From assembly GCA_037389465.1 (NCBI GenBank), contig JAZARR010000296.1, positions 682,001 to 746,000 on the forward strand: a stretch of DNA of 64,000 bases, read 5' to 3'. Under the pieces are notes generated by a model. The model worked only from the letters and a program-made list of their open reading frames with translations, did no database searches and was not told the origin of the DNA. Below are positions 1 through 13,428 of this stretch, in pieces (within the stretch, counting starts at the first letter, position 1; each line of letters opens with the position of its first letter). This stretch comes from Baylisascaris procyonis (taxonomy: Eukaryota; Nematoda; Chromadorea; Rhabditida; Ascarididae). The position numbers and the translations under genes were made by a program.

Positions 1-1305
1 CGAACTTTGTAGTAAGCCTCCCATAACGTTATCAATATAATGGAGTAAAAGATGAACCATTATTTACACGAATATTAAAAGAACCACATAAAATCATTCT
101 CTATTCACTGTAGTTACAATATAAAATGCGAACAATTTGCTAGACAATAGACAACTGAAAGAGTTCATTAAAATATAGAAAGAAAAGGAATAAAAAAACA
201 AAAACCTTTTTTTTTATTCGCAATTAGGAAAATCAATTAAAAAATGGAAAACAAAAATACAAAAACAAAAATTTGCATAAACAGAAAAAATTATGATAAT
301 ATTAATATAAGTGAGAAATTAAGAAATCACAAAAAGTAATACAATAATAAAGCATAAAGCATTATTAAATTCTAGTCGATCCTTTTCTATGCTATTCACA
401 ATAGCTATTCACAACTCATTATCATTAATAACAAATAAAATAGTAATTGCTATTCATCGTAATGAAAGAAAGAATAATCTATAACAAGGAAAAGAAATAT
501 TCAATATAGCCGTTTAGTGAATTTAAATGTTTTTTTTTTTTTAGCAGATAATTCAAAAAATTCGAAATATTTGATCGATAATGATTCGAATTTTCAGTAA
601 TTGATTCCGATTTGGATTTAATTACAAATTAAGTTGAATTTTTCCTTAAAGGTAATAATAAAGAAACTCATTCGCATATAAATTTTAACTTTTTAAATAA
701 ACTTAAATTGAATAAAAGTATGTAAAAATTCAGACTAAACTAGTATATTCGGTCAAGGCATAAACTAAAATCGATCATAACAACAACGATACGTACAACG
801 AGGTCGAAATACGGTTGTGATGAATTGCGGGTGGTGCATCGTGATATTCACCTCTCATGCATCGACTTTTTTTATTCTCACCTTCGAATATCTATACGAG
901 ACAGATGAGGTTTTAGTCATCGAAATATTGGAATTATTTCGTTGCAATTTTATTACTTTTTGAATTATTATATTTTTATATCTATCTATTGATGAATAAA
1001 TAATTGAATTAAATAAGTTTTATATTATGCCACTCATGGATAAATTAGAGTTCAACAGCGGTTAAGAGTTAACACCCAATTATAAACAACAGTGAAAACT
1101 GCTATACTCTTCTTAATTAGTGAACTAGGAGAATTATAAATATTTGTGAAATATTTATAGTGAAACCGATTTTAAGCACTACCAACACATCGAACTTGAG
1201 AAAATTCCCAAGAACGAGATATTATTTACCAATTTTTCAACTTTCTTCAAATCTCAATCATAACAGAAGCTGATAATGAGTGTTTTTGATGACCAGTGAA
1301 AACTT

Positions 1306-1350
1306 GTCCGCAGACGGGGACGAACCCGCGACCTCTCGCTAGCAGAAGCA
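1306..1350 (-). pseudogene. tRNA-like 3' half fragment with B-box-like sequence
   Basis: On the minus strand, GAGGTCGCGGGTTCGTCCCC resembles a variable loop plus T-arm, one base off the B-box consensus GGTTCGANNCC. The T-stem pairing is imperfect and no A box or 5' half lies upstream. It may be a tRNA relic or part of a tRNA-derived repeat. Confidence 0.25.
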
Positions 1351-4300
1351 TGAAAACAATATAAAGTTCCTAATATAATATTAGAATCAAACATTTCACC
1401 GCATATTTCGAGTCTAACGTCAAACGATGGTCGAAATTCCATCCATTATCGACAATTTGCATAAGGTTCTATTAAGGTTTTAAATTTGAATAAGGTTATA
1501 AGAATTTTCATTGAAGATTATATTAAGAAATATTAACGCGAAACTATTGCAAACGATGAGATATAGGGAATCGACATAATTCAAATCAGGAAGAAAGTGG
1601 TGAAATTTTACCGCGAAAATTACGGATATGATAATCCTATGGTACGTATGCACATTGAAACGTTCCGAATAAACAGTCAGCTCGAAAGCGTATATGCGAA
1701 TCGCCGCAAATAGTAACCTTTGTTATGCATATCGTAATTATTACCCCTTTACAAATCCCCTTAACGCATCATCAAGCCTCTTTGCATCAGTGCCATTTAT
1801 GATTGGATTCACAGGCGCTATTTCCTTCCGCAAATATTAGTATATTTTTATATTTTTACTGAGCAGCGGAATAAATTTAACACAAAAGATAATAATATAC
1901 GGCTAATTGATGAGCTCTTGGAATGTTTTGTGAATGTGCTCAATATACCTTTAGTAATTCATTTACGCACTACAGCAGTGAGAATTTATACGGATATCTA
2001 TTTCGTTGTTACATTAACTTTATAAATCACCACCATTATTACACAATATAGGATTGTAGCATTGCCTATAACAACTGTCATTGTAATATTATTAAGAATT
2101 ACTAGCGTTACTATCTACTACTCTTGCTACTATTATTATCTACTACTTCTAATATCGAAGTATTGATTACATCGGCCTCTACTTCCGCAAACATCTGCGA
2201 AATTAACTATTTTTTATACTTTCTGTGGTTAGTAAAATGCTGTTGCGTAAAAAGACACTGTATTATGATGGGTATATTATAATAAGCAGCAGAAATGAGT
2301 GAACACAAACGACATAAATGCAGAAAATTGAAAAATCTGCCGATAAAGATTATTCTATTGCTTCCTGACATTTCAACTGAAGTTTATTCTTCCAGATATA
2401 TTCTTTCGTCGACAATGGAGGCTTAGCGAATCTCTTTGTGGCGGAAGCGTCATGGTTGGAAAGGTAGCGATCCCATAGGGGTCATCATGCGGTGGCATCA
2501 GATTATGAGCCAGAATCGGTTGCTTTTGAGTGCTGAACAAGGCGACAAAAGGGCACTTGAATGCGGCAAAGTGCGTCTAAGATGGTGCACTCGGGCATTT
2601 GGTGAATGTGGAGGAAATGCGGTACTCGAATGCACTGCCCCTTTATTTGCATGAAATTGATACAATAACGCTTTTGCACCACTCGAACAACCGATAGGAA
2701 AGTATAAAGGGAGCAATAGCACTATACGGATTAATAGAACTTAATTAAACGGATGGATGGTACGTTTCTGCATAAGCATTATTCAGTAAATCTTCGCGAA
2801 CAAATCTAAATAATCGGCTTCCGTCTGCATAATAAAATCCTCAAAAATTCGGTCATCATCGTTTTTTCTCAATCAGCTGCTATCACAGATTCATATCCAG
2901 GATTCAGGTGTTCAAACTTCCTGAAAGATCGAAAAATACTGCACCATCGAATTTGTTTGCTGTCTACCTTTGCTTCTTTTATCAATCTCTCCAATTAGCC
3001 TTGAGGAATATGCAAAACTTAGGTGCTATATGAAACAACCTTATACGAAACAGCTGACGATCTCTCTTCGCAAGGAGAATCACGTTGAATGCTTACTAGT
3101 AAGTATACTCAGATTCTATTTTTGAAATATTCGTTAACTAAGACTTTTGAAGAATTAAGCGGACTATAGAATTATTTATAAATTCGAATCAATTTGCAAG
3201 CCAATTAATTCAATTACCTTATGATTACCTTAAATGCTTATATAAACTCTATGATTCTCATCATTGATTGAACAAAAAATAATGAATGCGAAGAAATTAA
3301 AAAAGAATATAATATAATTAATCATTGTTGTATTAAACGAACAAAAATGAGAGGAGATTCGTTATATCGGAATTGGATGAAGTAGAGAGAAAGGATTTTG
3401 AGGAGATGAGAAGGAAACAGTCTTCATCATCAATATTTTCTTTGATATATTTCTTCATCTCACTGAAAAAAAAATGGGAGTAGGAAAAATTTATCATTGA
3501 ATAGAAAATTTCTTCAACTAAAAGTTTTAAACTTATTCAGCTTTGTTTAGATTGTGATTTAGTTATCCCGTAGAGGGAAAATCCTCCTTTTTTCCTGTTC
3601 TCTTGCGGAAAAGTCAACTAATCTAGTAATGATGAATTATGACCGATAGATGATGGCAACAGATAGGCAATAATAGATCACAGTACATCATATTTTGGAC
3701 CGAATAAACCTAATTAGTAATACAACTTAGACTTTTAGAGAAGCCAAGATTGAATTTAGTTCACATTCGCATACTACAGACTATTAAACGACACCAGCAC
3801 CGGTCACCATTGTTAGCGATAAAAAGCACAAAGGCGTTCACGATGGAGATTACCATTCGTGAGTTTCACTTTTTGATACAATCTCAAATAATGTTGCATT
3901 TCAAAGTGACAAACTCCGTGCTGACTTCGATCTCTCGACATTATTTTTCACTCACGTCTCTGTTATTTGCATATAGAATCTATTATATTTCTTTTGAATA
4001 GCATTAAATTCTTATTTACATATAAAATATTAATGACTTAAGGTAAGTTATTAAGTTAAATTAAGCAGTAATTAATCTTATCAAAACATGGAAATGTCAA
4101 TCGATCTGATTAAGGAGAGATGAAACCTGAAGCAATTTCCTTGTAGTTGCCTCTGCATTTCAGCTCCACTTCACAATCGCCTCTCCGCACCCCGCTTCCT
4201 CGATATGGGCATTTTTTAGTGGTGAATATTGTTGAGGGAAGAAATTATATAAAGGTTTCGAATTTTAGGACAACGCATTTATCGTATTTACAGTGAAGGA

Positions 4301-5325
4301 TTGATGTGCGGAATCTACGACTATTATATGCGCTTCGTCGTTGTGAGGTAACTTTTGTTGCCGACACCCTCATTACGTCACGGGAACTAGTACACGACGA
4401 TTGTTGTATTATTTATGATTTCCCGATGGTACGATTAACGACGCCGAGCTTCCATCTAAAGATGTTTGATAGGGTATTTATGGTGGTTACTTGAAAAACT
4501 ATAAGTAAATATTTGGGGAAAAATTTTATTTGCATTTTTCGAATGTTACTTCTTTCCGCATTCAATGCAAAAAAAAAGTGAATTATAAATATCTAACAAA
4601 TGAGGAGCAATTCATAAAGATCGATGGTTAATATCAGCATTAATGCAACTACACTCATTATCAAAAAATATACTCGCCTTATAATCTCCGTTTTCCCAAA
4701 AATCCCCTTCCTCTCTCAGTAATCGAAATTTTTAATTGATGATTGAAACCGATCCCTCCCCCCCTCCTTCCCCGCCCTCTCCTTCGCAACAACGATTAAC
4801 TCAAGAAATTCCAACACGTTCTCTTTGTGAATTCAAAAAAATTTGTCCATAGAACTGAATTCAAAAGCTATGGTTAAATTGCGCCACTTTGATGTCAAAA
4901 TGATAGGCTTTTTTTAAAGTTTGATCGATATTTTATGGATCTTAAATTAAGCGCCTATTTCCAAACTGTTTCTCGAATTATTTGGTGATTTCACTTAGCG
5001 CTTTGCCGAAGACAGTACTCAAAAGGTCAATAGGTCAACATCAATAGTTGTCGCAATGCTAAGATGCCGTATTATCCACTATATCCATATGGATATTCTT
5101 AATAATTATATTTTAAATTTTTCAACGATAACGCTTCATTTAATGCCATAAAAGAAATGAATAAAATATTGAATAAAATAATAATTGAAAAAAAAAAAAA
5201 CAAAAAAAAATTAAAAGAATAAAACATTCACCTTAATAAGTTCTTACTATGTTATCATGCAAAATTCATCTTAACAATTAATGCATAATACATTTATCTA
5301 CAGATATTTTCATAGCAGTTTACCT

Positions 5326-5349
5326 GCAAACATGTCTGTAGACGTTTGC
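5326..5349. repeat. Imperfect palindrome
   Basis: GCAAACATGTCTGTAGACGT followed by TTGC folds on itself with a two-base offset and overlaps a further CAGACGTCTTTGCAGACA copy (5353-5370). Unknown role. Confidence 0.5.
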
Positions 5350-8300
5350 CCACAGACGTCTTTGCAGACATTTACATATATCTAAGGACATCAAAGCATT
5401 TCTAACACTATTTCCTTTAAAGCTTTTTTAAAGTTTTTCGTTGACGCGGCTAGAGGATACTATAGAGGAAAGAACGTAAAGGAAGAGACGGAAAGTTATG
5501 CTCAACGGAAACTCAGTTTCTAATTATGTAAGCAAAGATCGACTAATCGACTATACAACAGTTTAACAACACGGTCATATACCAATGACAAGCTTGTACT
5601 GCACTTCCAATTATTCTATTACAATCAAATATTGCACAAAAATTCGTAGATCAAATTTAGGTTGTGTCAAACGTTTTTGGATTTATAAGACCTAAAATAC
5701 GTGAATATTTATGTTGTAAATCAGTAAATGAGGTCAGCCATTGTTTAAATGATTTCTCGACGAATAATTACCGGTGGATTGAAATTGATGATATAACGAT
5801 CGGAAAGCAAGAATAGAGCCCATGAACTGTTTTGTTCAATATATTCGAGTTCGGTCACAATCGCTGACCTCGGCCTATCCTTGTGAAATGCAAATTTTGT
5901 GTGAACACCTAATTGCGGCAAACATCGAAGACAAAGCACACACAACGTCCTTGGACCATTGAGATACACCTGCGAATGGATTTAGCGCTAAGCGAACGAG
6001 GCAATCATAGCAAGGACACATCCAATAGTCGGTAAATCCAAATTGCTTACTTCATTCAAAAGCAACCAAATCTATTCATCTCATCATGACCAATACAAAT
6101 ACTTCAATAGAAATGATTTCACATAAAAAACATCACATAGAATTTTTATTGCTTGAAAATACTTTTTATCGCACAATAGCATATTGATCTTTGTACTATC
6201 ATTTAATAAGGCGATAAGTAAATTATATCAAGATTCTAATTTCATTGGTTTTATGATTTATTACTGTTCAAAAAAGTGAAAATGGATTAATTATTTAAGT
6301 TTATATAGAAATGTGAAGTATCATTACTCGCTCTTTATCACCGCTCATCAACCTATCGCACAAAAGTATAACGGGTGAACTTAACGCACTGTCGACGCAC
6401 AACCAGCCGCTTCCAAGCAGTTTCCTCGCAATATTTCTTGCAACTAACCTTAAACACCTGCCCCCGCTAAAAAACAACTCCATGATGTTATGTATGTTTT
6501 TTAGACAGAGACAATATGATGCGATGGCAACGTTTTGCAGCTGCTATTCAGGATTATAAGAAACAAGAAATCTCGAAGTTTGTGGACCTCCCGAATGAGG
6601 ACTTCTCGGAATTCAGCTCTACTTGCGACTATTACTTTCGAGATCTTACGCTCATCATAAAAGAGCCGCATTAATGCAACACCTCACCAGGAACTTTACT
6701 TCCTTCTGCACTCGTTTCGTAAATTATAAACATTTATTGCTCGATTGCTTTAACGACAATCCCAGAGTCCCTCTTGTGATCCAAACACTAGAGAGTAGCG
6801 AATATTTTATATTCGTGAGCTTCAGCCGGAGAATTTGAAAGTGTTCAAATCCTATGCTCTATTTGAAAAGTACAAACTCAGAAAGGCTGATAGATGCAAT
6901 CACAATTACGAAATATGAAGTGGCTTTACGTTAGCGAGCATAATGGAAATCGTATTGTGAAGTGAAGTTGAAAGTTTATTATATTTGATGACGTCATACT
7001 TTTTAGATGAGATCGAACAGACTCTATTTCGTTGCCTGAGGTCAATAAATATTCGGCTACTTTGAATTAAAGCAATAAAAAATGTTCAAATAAATACTGC
7101 CTGTAATTTGATGCCTAAGGTTTTCAAATTTTCTGCTGTTAAAATTCTAAAGTCGACGATTTTATTAGCAATGGGAAATTGAACGTTTAATCAAATCAAA
7201 TAGCACAGTATAGAATACAACATTTTAGCTAATAGAGATTATAAAAAATGAAAGTACTTTTATATGTTTATTTAAATCTATCTAATAAAACGTCAACAAT
7301 CATCGAAATTGTGAATGAAATGATATTGTGATGTGAAGAGATAAGCAAAAGGATGAGAAGGATGTAAAGAGGAGGAATGTGGAATGGGGAAGAGAGATGA
7401 TTAGAGGGTGGGAGGGCGTATGGTGCTGCATTCAGGATTAGGGCTACACTAAGCCGCCTCGCTATACAAAACCCCTCATCGACGTCATTCTCGTCATCTA
7501 ATTCACGCCATATTCACCAAAATGCAGCTGCTATTTCATGCTTCATGCCAATACTTCATATAATCGTTATTAGTGAAGTGGGGGGGATGGGGGGAAGAAG
7601 GAGAAGAGGGGAGGCTACACTGACATCGAAAGGTGGAGTGGGCGGAAAGTTCGGGGAATTTCCGAGTCAGAGTAAGTCGAACAGCGAGAACCCGAAAATG
7701 CCTTGTCCAAAACTATGCTCGCATTTTTTCCAAATGGAATACTCCGAGTAAAATTTCTGAAACTACTGCAATTTCGTTGTGCAAAAGTACCGTTTTTGGA
7801 CGGTCAGCGGATCAAATCGGTTCACAGTAGACATCAAATCTCTGTTTGCGAAAGAGTGAAAACTAAAAGCTTGAAGAACCGTTTTTGAAGCTGAATTTCC
7901 TCCTGAAGCTTCAACAGTTCACTGTGTTACTAGTAATTGCGGTACAGGTATGTGCTCAGATGAATACAACATCTTTCGAGAGGTGTATTCATTGAATTTA
8001 AATTTGCTAAGGTCTTTGAGATTTGGCGCAATAAACATGAGACGTAAGCACTCCAACTGTAAGGCTAAATTCTTTTTATCACCATTAAAGAGTTATGCTC
8101 AGAAGCTGAACGTCCTGAGAAGTTAATTTGCATACTTAAAGAAAACTCATACGATACTTAAAAGACTTTCCCTTACTTAGTGACGGTATATTTTTGTTGA
8201 ACATATTGACGAATTTTAAATGTTTCATTCTCTAGTCTTTCTTTAAAGGTGTATCATTTCACATACAAAGATTGGCAGTAAATTTTTTTGTCAACTTTTC

Positions 8301-11300
8301 AAAGGACGAATAGCGAACAACGTTTATTGTTTGTATCGTTTCATCGTCATCATAAAAATTCAACATTTGTATAAGCGAAAATATAACGAAACGAGCCGTT
8401 GTATCGCATCATTGAGGACGATCAAAAAACCGGTAAGCAAAGCACACACCTCACATTCATACATTGCACATCCTCATGTACACATACACACAATAAATCG
8501 TTGATGAAACGCAACGCTGATTTTTGGTATTTAAATGTTATCGGAAGCGAATCGACACACGAAGTGAAAACGAGTGGAATGTTCGATGTATTTGACAATA
8601 GCATCTAGATTAACACTCATAAAAATCACTACTCTTTTATTGTCATAATGCTTGGCATGGACAAAGTGATGAACTAACCACAGCCAATTGATGGACTCTC
8701 TACATATTAGTGATATTGAACGGGTAACTTTGCACTAACCTAAGCACTATTAGCTACATTAAAAAACAACTGTACAATAACTAGCTAAGATAAACAATAA
8801 AGTCTTCCATTCACCAAGAGGTCGTTTAGACTTGGCGATTAACTATCCCTCTATATTACAGTTAATAAATGAGCAACAAAACATTTATTGAATTATTTGA
8901 AGTAAGTCTGTCAGAACAAGTCTACAGGTTTATTCTTGTAAATTGCTAGGCAACATACCCGAAAAAATGCTGGTGAAAATGCTTCAAAATAGCTCTAATA
9001 TGTAAAAACTAAGCCGATAAATTAGTTTTCGAATTTCACATGCAAATACAAACAGTTTTACTCATTGTTTTCAAAAATCTATCTACTATTTACGATGTAT
9101 TTTTACAATTGTTGAATCAGAAACTTTTATTAGTGACCCAGAAACGTTCATAATTCGAAATAAAAAGCAAATTTAAAACACCAATAACATTCTTAATAAA
9201 TTTTTTTTTGCATAAATACATATTTTAATGCAACTTTATAAAAGTTACTTTAATGCTAAATATAGGAGTAAATATTCGGCCAATTTATTTCGTCGCTTAA
9301 GCAGCCATATTCATAAAAATGTGTATCTACTTTATATATCTCAGCGATCGCTTACAGCAGTAAATTGTTGTACTTTTTTTGTATACATAGAGATTTAGTG
9401 TAATCAGTACAATAAAAAGCGTTAGTTTTTTTATGTTTTACAAAGGATCAAAGTGCCTACACAATAACCAGTTCAGCAATGGTTATGTAATCACTATAAG
9501 AGTCGGGTATCGTCGTTGAATTTCATTTTGCGATGAACTTCCGAGCAAAGCAATTAGAAAAACTTAGTGCTATGAAAATATTTTTCCACTTAAATCGTAA
9601 ATTTTAGAAGCTTTTTGCCATTTTCCCTTCTTTCCATTCAATTTTCTTTTCTTCGAATAACAATCTTATAGTTTCCGAAGCGGAATTGTTCGAAAATAGA
9701 TGAAACATCAATTATAGTGGTTATTGATGTATTCAATGGGAATGCTAAACTGACGTAGCAATTAGAAATATAGCTGACTAATATATTTCCTCTCTAAACG
9801 TTCATTTCTATAAACAAAATTTCATTTAACATTTTTGATCGATCGCATTTATGCGATTTATATTTTTTGAAAAACAATTTGAATAACTAACATGAAATGA
9901 CTAAATATTGAGAAAACAACTTCGTTGCCAGTGGCAGTTTTACGCTGCAACAATTCAGAAAATGAATTCATTGACGTTTCTAACAGAAGTAAATTCTAAA
10001 ATAACTAGAACAAGTGGAGAAATCCACACTGATGAAATGACTATATATGTACTTTTGCATCCGCTTCACTTGATCAACCACTTTCACAGCCTATCAACGA
10101 AAAAAATATAGAGAATAATGCTTGTATAATTTAAATGACCTAATTGCCAATATTGTGACTTGATTTAATGTAAGACAAAAAGCATATTCAAATGAAACAC
10201 ACATAAATATAAAATGTAAATTTTTAGCCAATTTTAATACTCAATACCCTTTTTGGCATTGATGAATTAAAGTGAAATAAGATAATCGAAGCCACTATAT
10301 CACTATTATAAATCAAATTTCGTACGTCTAATCTTCTATAGCTCCCGAATTGGAACTATCAGAGAGATACAGATAGGTGCCGACATAAATACATACAGCC
10401 ACCTCACTGCCGTAATCCCCATTTGCAAAGCAAATCAGCAAAAAAAATCACTTTTTTCATATGAGATTCTCGCATCGAAACTTTTCAGTCCATGATGTCA
10501 ACAAAAGCATTCTTACGGAAAGGTTGAATAAAAAGGATGCGACCAGTCGTACAACTTAATTGAAACATCTATGAGATGCGACTGTTATGTGATACGGTAA
10601 TTACGGTATGCCATAACCATCAGGTACGGTAGAATTGCTACAACAAGTTGTGTGGCGGCTTAGTTCACAATGGATTTGAATAAGAGCGTACTTACTTTCC
10701 GAATTGCAAATGCGACACTTCAAGTAACGATGCTCGCCAACAGAGTGCTCACTAATGATCCATCGTTGATAATGAGCCATCAAAGATGCGCTCATATTTA
10801 TATGGTACGTTTTATGCAAATTTTTTCTGAATTGAATTCAATTCAATTGTCTCTTTTTTTGAATGAATTGCTAACTATATTGTTTGCATTTGCGTATTGC
10901 AAATATACAATATGCAATGTGAAGCTACCTTACTAGAATAGGAGTGTTTATTAATGCACAGCTGTCGTGCATAAAAAATCGTTCGCCGTAACGGCGATAT
11001 GCGCTTCGCTATTCGCTTGTTGAACAGCTGCAGAAATAATGTCCATCGTTCGAGGAAACGCTATTTGCCGACGACCTCCGCCGACCTCATGTGCAATATT
11101 TCGTATATTTTAAGTTATTTGCATGAGATAAGCAATGCCATAGTAGAGCGGGTGGAGAAAGGGGCAGAAGGGTTTAAAAACCACATGTAAAAGTCCAAGC
11201 GGAATTGACGGCCATTCAGTTTTGCGAGGAAATTTTGGAATCAAGTCACATCGTTGCAGACAGCTAAGCAATAAAAACAAATGTCATTTTTGTGTCTCTC

Positions 11301-13318
11301 TCCATATTTTTTGTCAACTTTTGTAATCTCTTCGTCACGCTGTTCTATCACTAATTGCGCTACTTAGTGAAGGAATCATCCAAAGATGAGCACTTTTATG
11401 CAAATTTCGCAATGGTTCCATTTGGTGCAAATATTATCAAGTTAAAGTTAAACGATAATGCAGAAAGTGAAGAAAATGAAACGAAATTATCAAATAATAA
11501 ATGCTTAGTTGAAATATTAAAAACTAGAGATAGATAAGTGAAAAGTAATCTGCTAACTGAATTGAAATACAAAATTTCTTTCAAAAATCCTAAACGATTA
11601 CTGCGAAAATCTATTCATCGCATTGCTAACATATCTCTTACTTCATGTAAAAAATGGTCCCATGCCATTATTCACTAGTATAACATTCTTCACGATCATA
11701 TTTATTCTTTTACTATTGTATTTAGCCCAAGCAACCAGTTACATTGAATTCCTTATAGATATAGGCACTGATGGAGATAAAGGAAATTCCCTTTAAGACC
11801 CCCTTGTTGATCGTATTCGATAACTATAAAAATCACAAAATTTTTCCATTCTGATCGTATATGAATGGAAGAAAAACCTAAGGTTATAAGCAAACAAGTG
11901 TACACATCGCGATCTTTGCCATAAATCATTCTCATGAAACACTCAAAACGTATAGAATAAAGGTTGTTAGTGGTGTATTTAAAAGAAACGTTTAACCATC
12001 CACAATAAACCCATGAAAATATATAAGATAAATTTTTCAACCAAAAATATTGAATGTGATTTGTATTCATACAGTAATTAAACTACTGTAACATCTAATA
12101 AAAAGTGACATCAATACAGTATTCAGCCAACGATTCAACATATTCAACGAATGTACTTTATTGCTAAATATAATTACCCTAAAATTTAAAGTATTATAAT
12201 CAAATGAATTCTATTATTCTAAGAAATAAATAGTAGTATGTGTGCCGTAATTATATTAAAAGGTAATATAAAATCTAGTGCTATTTAGTGGAAATCAAAG
12301 GCTTTAGAGTAAATAAAAAAAGAGAGACTGAAAATGAAAAAAAAAAATTAAACCTTTATTATAAAATAACTATGTTGGTGACAGTCATGAAAATCGTAGG
12401 TAAATTGCAACAAAGGAAGATAAAAGGTTTTGAGTTAATATTGGCAATAAAAATATGCGGAGAGTCGTGTAAAAAGTTATATTAAAATATGAAAAAAAAG
12501 AGTTATAAAAAACGAAAGAACAAGCCATAATAAAGGAAAAGCAAAGTCTAAAATTAGTATAATAGAAAGATTGAATGTGAAAACTAGAGTATGTTTAAAA
12601 TATATTTAGAAGGAAAGGTGTATTCAAATATAATAAGTTAAAATTCATCTAGTCTAAGACGTAAAGCAAGAGATGCGTACTCGACATGAAGGATAGTGTT
12701 GATTAGTGATCGATAAATGTAAGTATCAATGTTGACTGCATAGGCTTAACAGTACAGTGGCGAGTAGAGCAATAGTTATATGATCTATGCTTGATGTAAA
12801 ACCCATCGAAACAAAACAAATAACATTTAAGTTTTTCTACAAGATTCTAACGAAGAAATACTAACATAAATACCATAATAAAATGCTAAAACTAACACAT
12901 AGACATTCTATAACAATAAAAAAACAAAGTTAAATAAATAATATATAACATTTGTTAAAAATTCTCACATATTGCATGATAACATAAAGGAATTTGGTAC
13001 AATGCGAATTCACAATCAAATGTTATTAAATAGCGATTACTTACTAATGTTCTACGTACAAGATTTCTTTGATATTTACCGTATGACTCTCACTCATAAT
13101 ACTTGATCATAAAGCTTTATTAAACTCTTGATATTAATAAATCTGCGAAAAAAAAGAACAATAATAACTGAACTTCCCAATTGGAAAAAGTCGGATCAAA
13201 ATAAATCTGCTGTATCTTTGAGATTTCTGTGCTAATTTGTTCCAAGCAATAATTTCACCATCGAATGCTGGTGTGATGAAATGCTTCTTAGCGAGGAGAT
13301 GGCACTCATTCAGCACGC

Positions 13319-13428
13319 TCAGGACACTCAGCATGTTCATGACATTCGGGGCGTCCTGGACACTCAGGACGTTCGAGGCCTCTAGGATTTCTAGGATTTT
13401 TATGACATTAAGGACGTCCAGGACATTA
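13319..13428. repeat. Cluster of imperfect short repeats (AGGAC / GACATT words)
   Basis: The motif AGGAC(A/G) with CTCAG, GTTC or ATT recurs about eight times, with internal palindromes such as GTCCTGGAC. It makes one frame look protein-like (repeated Leu-Arg-Thr), but there is no other coding evidence. Confidence 0.5.
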
